Source: Candidatus Zixiibacteriota bacterium (GTDB lineage: Bacteria > Zixibacteria > MSB-5A5 > SM1-73). Taken from it: 5,303 nt of DNA. Where the stretch lies: the NCBI GenBank assembly GCA_029933635.1, contig JAOZNS010000187.1, positions 1 through 5,303 of the forward strand, written 5' to 3'. A program made the translations under genes and the position numbers. Positions within the stretch are counted from its first letter, which is position 1, and every line of letters begins with the position of its first letter. A model generated the notes under the pieces. The model did not search any database, was not told the DNA's origin, and was given only the letters and a program-made list of their open reading frames with translations. Of the stretch, positions 4,273 to 5,303 are shown in pieces.

Positions 4273-5303
4273 CTTTCTTCCCCCACCAAATCTTTTGAAT
4301 TATGAATATCCAACAATCTTTTTCTGGTAACCTGAATGGCAAATTTGGATAAATCACACCCAATCCATCTTCTTCCTAACTTTTCTGCCACCGCTAAGGT
4401 TGTGCCAGAACCACAGAAAAAATCAGCCACAATATCTCCTGGGTTGGAGGAGGCAAGGATAATGCGCCTTAAAAGGGCTTCGGGTTTTTGAGTGGAAAAA
4501 CCGAGTATTTCAGTTTGTATTCTTAATACAACAGGAAGATACCACCAGTCCTCAGGTATTTTGCCTTTTGATAAATCTGCTGGTGTTCCTTTGAAACCAG
4601 TTCCTTCACTTTCAAACTTGCCGGCAGTGGCCTTATGGTAAGGTATTCTGACAGCATCTTTATTGAAAATCCAATTATCTGTTTTTGAGTACCAAAGAAT
4701 AATATCATGCTTTCTTGTAAACTGTTGTTGTCCCGGAGAACTTGGACCCGTATAAACCCATACTACTTCATTCCTGAAATTTTCATACCCAAAAATCTCA
4801 TCCATCATGACTTTCACATAATGACCAACGTGCCAGTCTAAATGCACATAGATAGAGCCATTCTCAGCCAACAGTTCCCTCATCAGAACTAATCTCTCAT
4901 ACATATACTCAAGATAAGAGGCAATGCCACCGCTCCAGGTGTCTTTGTAAGCCCGCTCTTCTATGATAGAAGGCTCTTTTTCTATCCTTTCGTTCTCAAG
5001 TTTTGTTCTTATGGTAAAGTCTGCTCCTGTAAAAAATGGTGGGTCGATATAGATTAAATTGATTTTCCCTGCCCAGCCCTGTTTTATCAAAGAACTCATC
5101 ACCAGTTTGTTATCGCCCCAGATTAAAAGGTTCTTCCAATCCCTGGGATAATTCTCAGGGTAGTCGCTTTTAGGGTAAAAAGCTTTGCCCAATCCCTCTT
5201 CATATTCTTTCATTCTTGGCTCGTTTATGGTCTCCACGATCTGAAAGGGGAGGTTGGGCTTCTGGATAGGTTTTTTCTCCCCCTTCTGTAATCTGTCGTA
5301 TTT
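4269..5303 (-). CDS. site-specific DNA methyltransferase, beta class (probable N6-adenine), 5' end outside the window
   Basis: The protein transfers a methyl group from S-adenosylmethionine to a base in duplex DNA. The motif order is that of beta-class (type III Mod-like) enzymes. The catalytic motif IV IDPPF comes first (residues 64-68 counted from the GTG at 5237), and the AdoMet motif I DFFCGSGTT (272-280) comes near the C-terminus. Between them lie a probable target-recognition part (about 160-245), then GFSTQKPEALLRRII (246-260). WKNLLIWGDNKLVMSSL (34-50) is the usual segment before motif IV. DPPF favours adenine-N6. The frame stays open from 5237 to the edge (KKPIQKPNLPFQIVETINEPR is continuous across the GTG), so GTG is probably not the start. 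No restriction subunit is visible; one could lie upstream. The stop overlaps the MNT start as ATGA. Confidence 0.93.
   Translation of the reverse strand, partial: KYDRLQKGEKKPIQKPNLPFQIVETINEPRMKEYEEGLGKAFYPKSDYPENYPRDWKNLLIWGDNKLVMSSLIKQGWAGKINLIYIDPPFFTGADFTIRTKLENERIEKEPSIIEERAYKDTWSGGIASYLEYMYERLVLMRELLAENGSIYVHLDWHVGHYVKVMMDEIFGYENFRNEVVWVYTGPSSPGQQQFTRKHDIILWYSKTDNWIFNKDAVRIPYHKATAGKFESEGTGFKGTPADLSKGKIPEDWWYLPVVLRIQTEILGFSTQKPEALLRRIILASSNPGDIVADFFCGSGTTLAVAEKLGRRWIGCDLSKFAIQVTRKRLLDIHNSKDLVGEER

Noticed and set aside
1..5303. A CRISPR array, riboswitch or replication origin.
   Set aside because: No regularly spaced repeats, no recognisable riboswitch core and no clusters of DnaA-box-like sites were seen on reading both strands.

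Overview
The window reads almost entirely on the minus strand and looks like part of a bacterial chromosome, most likely from an uncultured or little-studied Gram-negative-type lineage. The evidence for that is a surface-polysaccharide gene pair, a DUF3098-like small membrane protein (a family I associate mainly with Bacteroidota/FCB-type bacteria) and a REP-associated transposase relic. The lineage is a guess; no marker here fixes it.

Layout in transcription order (high to low coordinates). (1) 5303-4269: a beta-class site-specific DNA methyltransferase, open at the window edge, so its true start lies outside. (2) 4272-3982: a minimal nucleotidyltransferase (MNT), overlapping the methyltransferase by ATGA. 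Its last 17 codons are out of frame behind a run of seven A's. Read in the -1 frame they complete a normal MNT tail that stops at 3938, again with an ATGA overlap onto the next gene. (3) 3941-3759: the N-terminal half of a HEPN-domain protein, the usual MNT partner, cut off where (4) a REP-associated tyrosine transposase (RAYT, IS200/IS605-like Y1 family) begins. The RAYT (about 3801-3230) has a frameshift near its N-terminus and an Asn in place of the first His of its HUH motif, so it is a relic. A GTAG-plus-hairpin REP-like element sits at its 3' end. (5) 3216-2083: a GT4 glycosyltransferase, coupled by a 4-base overlap to (6) 2086-659: a polyprenyl-phosphate sugar phosphotransferase of the WbaP/WcaJ/CpsE type. 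(7) 472-176: a two-helix membrane protein with its own likely promoter. (8) 72-1: tRNA-Val(UAC), with its last bases outside the window.

Two functional blocks meet at about 3216-3230. The left block is cell-envelope polysaccharide synthesis: the phosphotransferase loads the first sugar onto the lipid carrier and the GT4 enzyme adds a further sugar on the cytoplasmic side. The right block is an accessory module: DNA modification coupled to an MNT/HEPN toxin-antitoxin-like pair, now broken by the RAYT. The MNT part is much richer in AT than the polysaccharide genes (28% versus 44% G+C in two 180-base samples).

The best leads are the reconstructable MNT frameshift, the methyltransferase-MNT-HEPN chain of start/stop overlaps, and the HEPN/RAYT junction. 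No wholly new system can be demonstrated from this window. The stretch 473-658 has no gene; it holds a probable promoter and a small hairpin.
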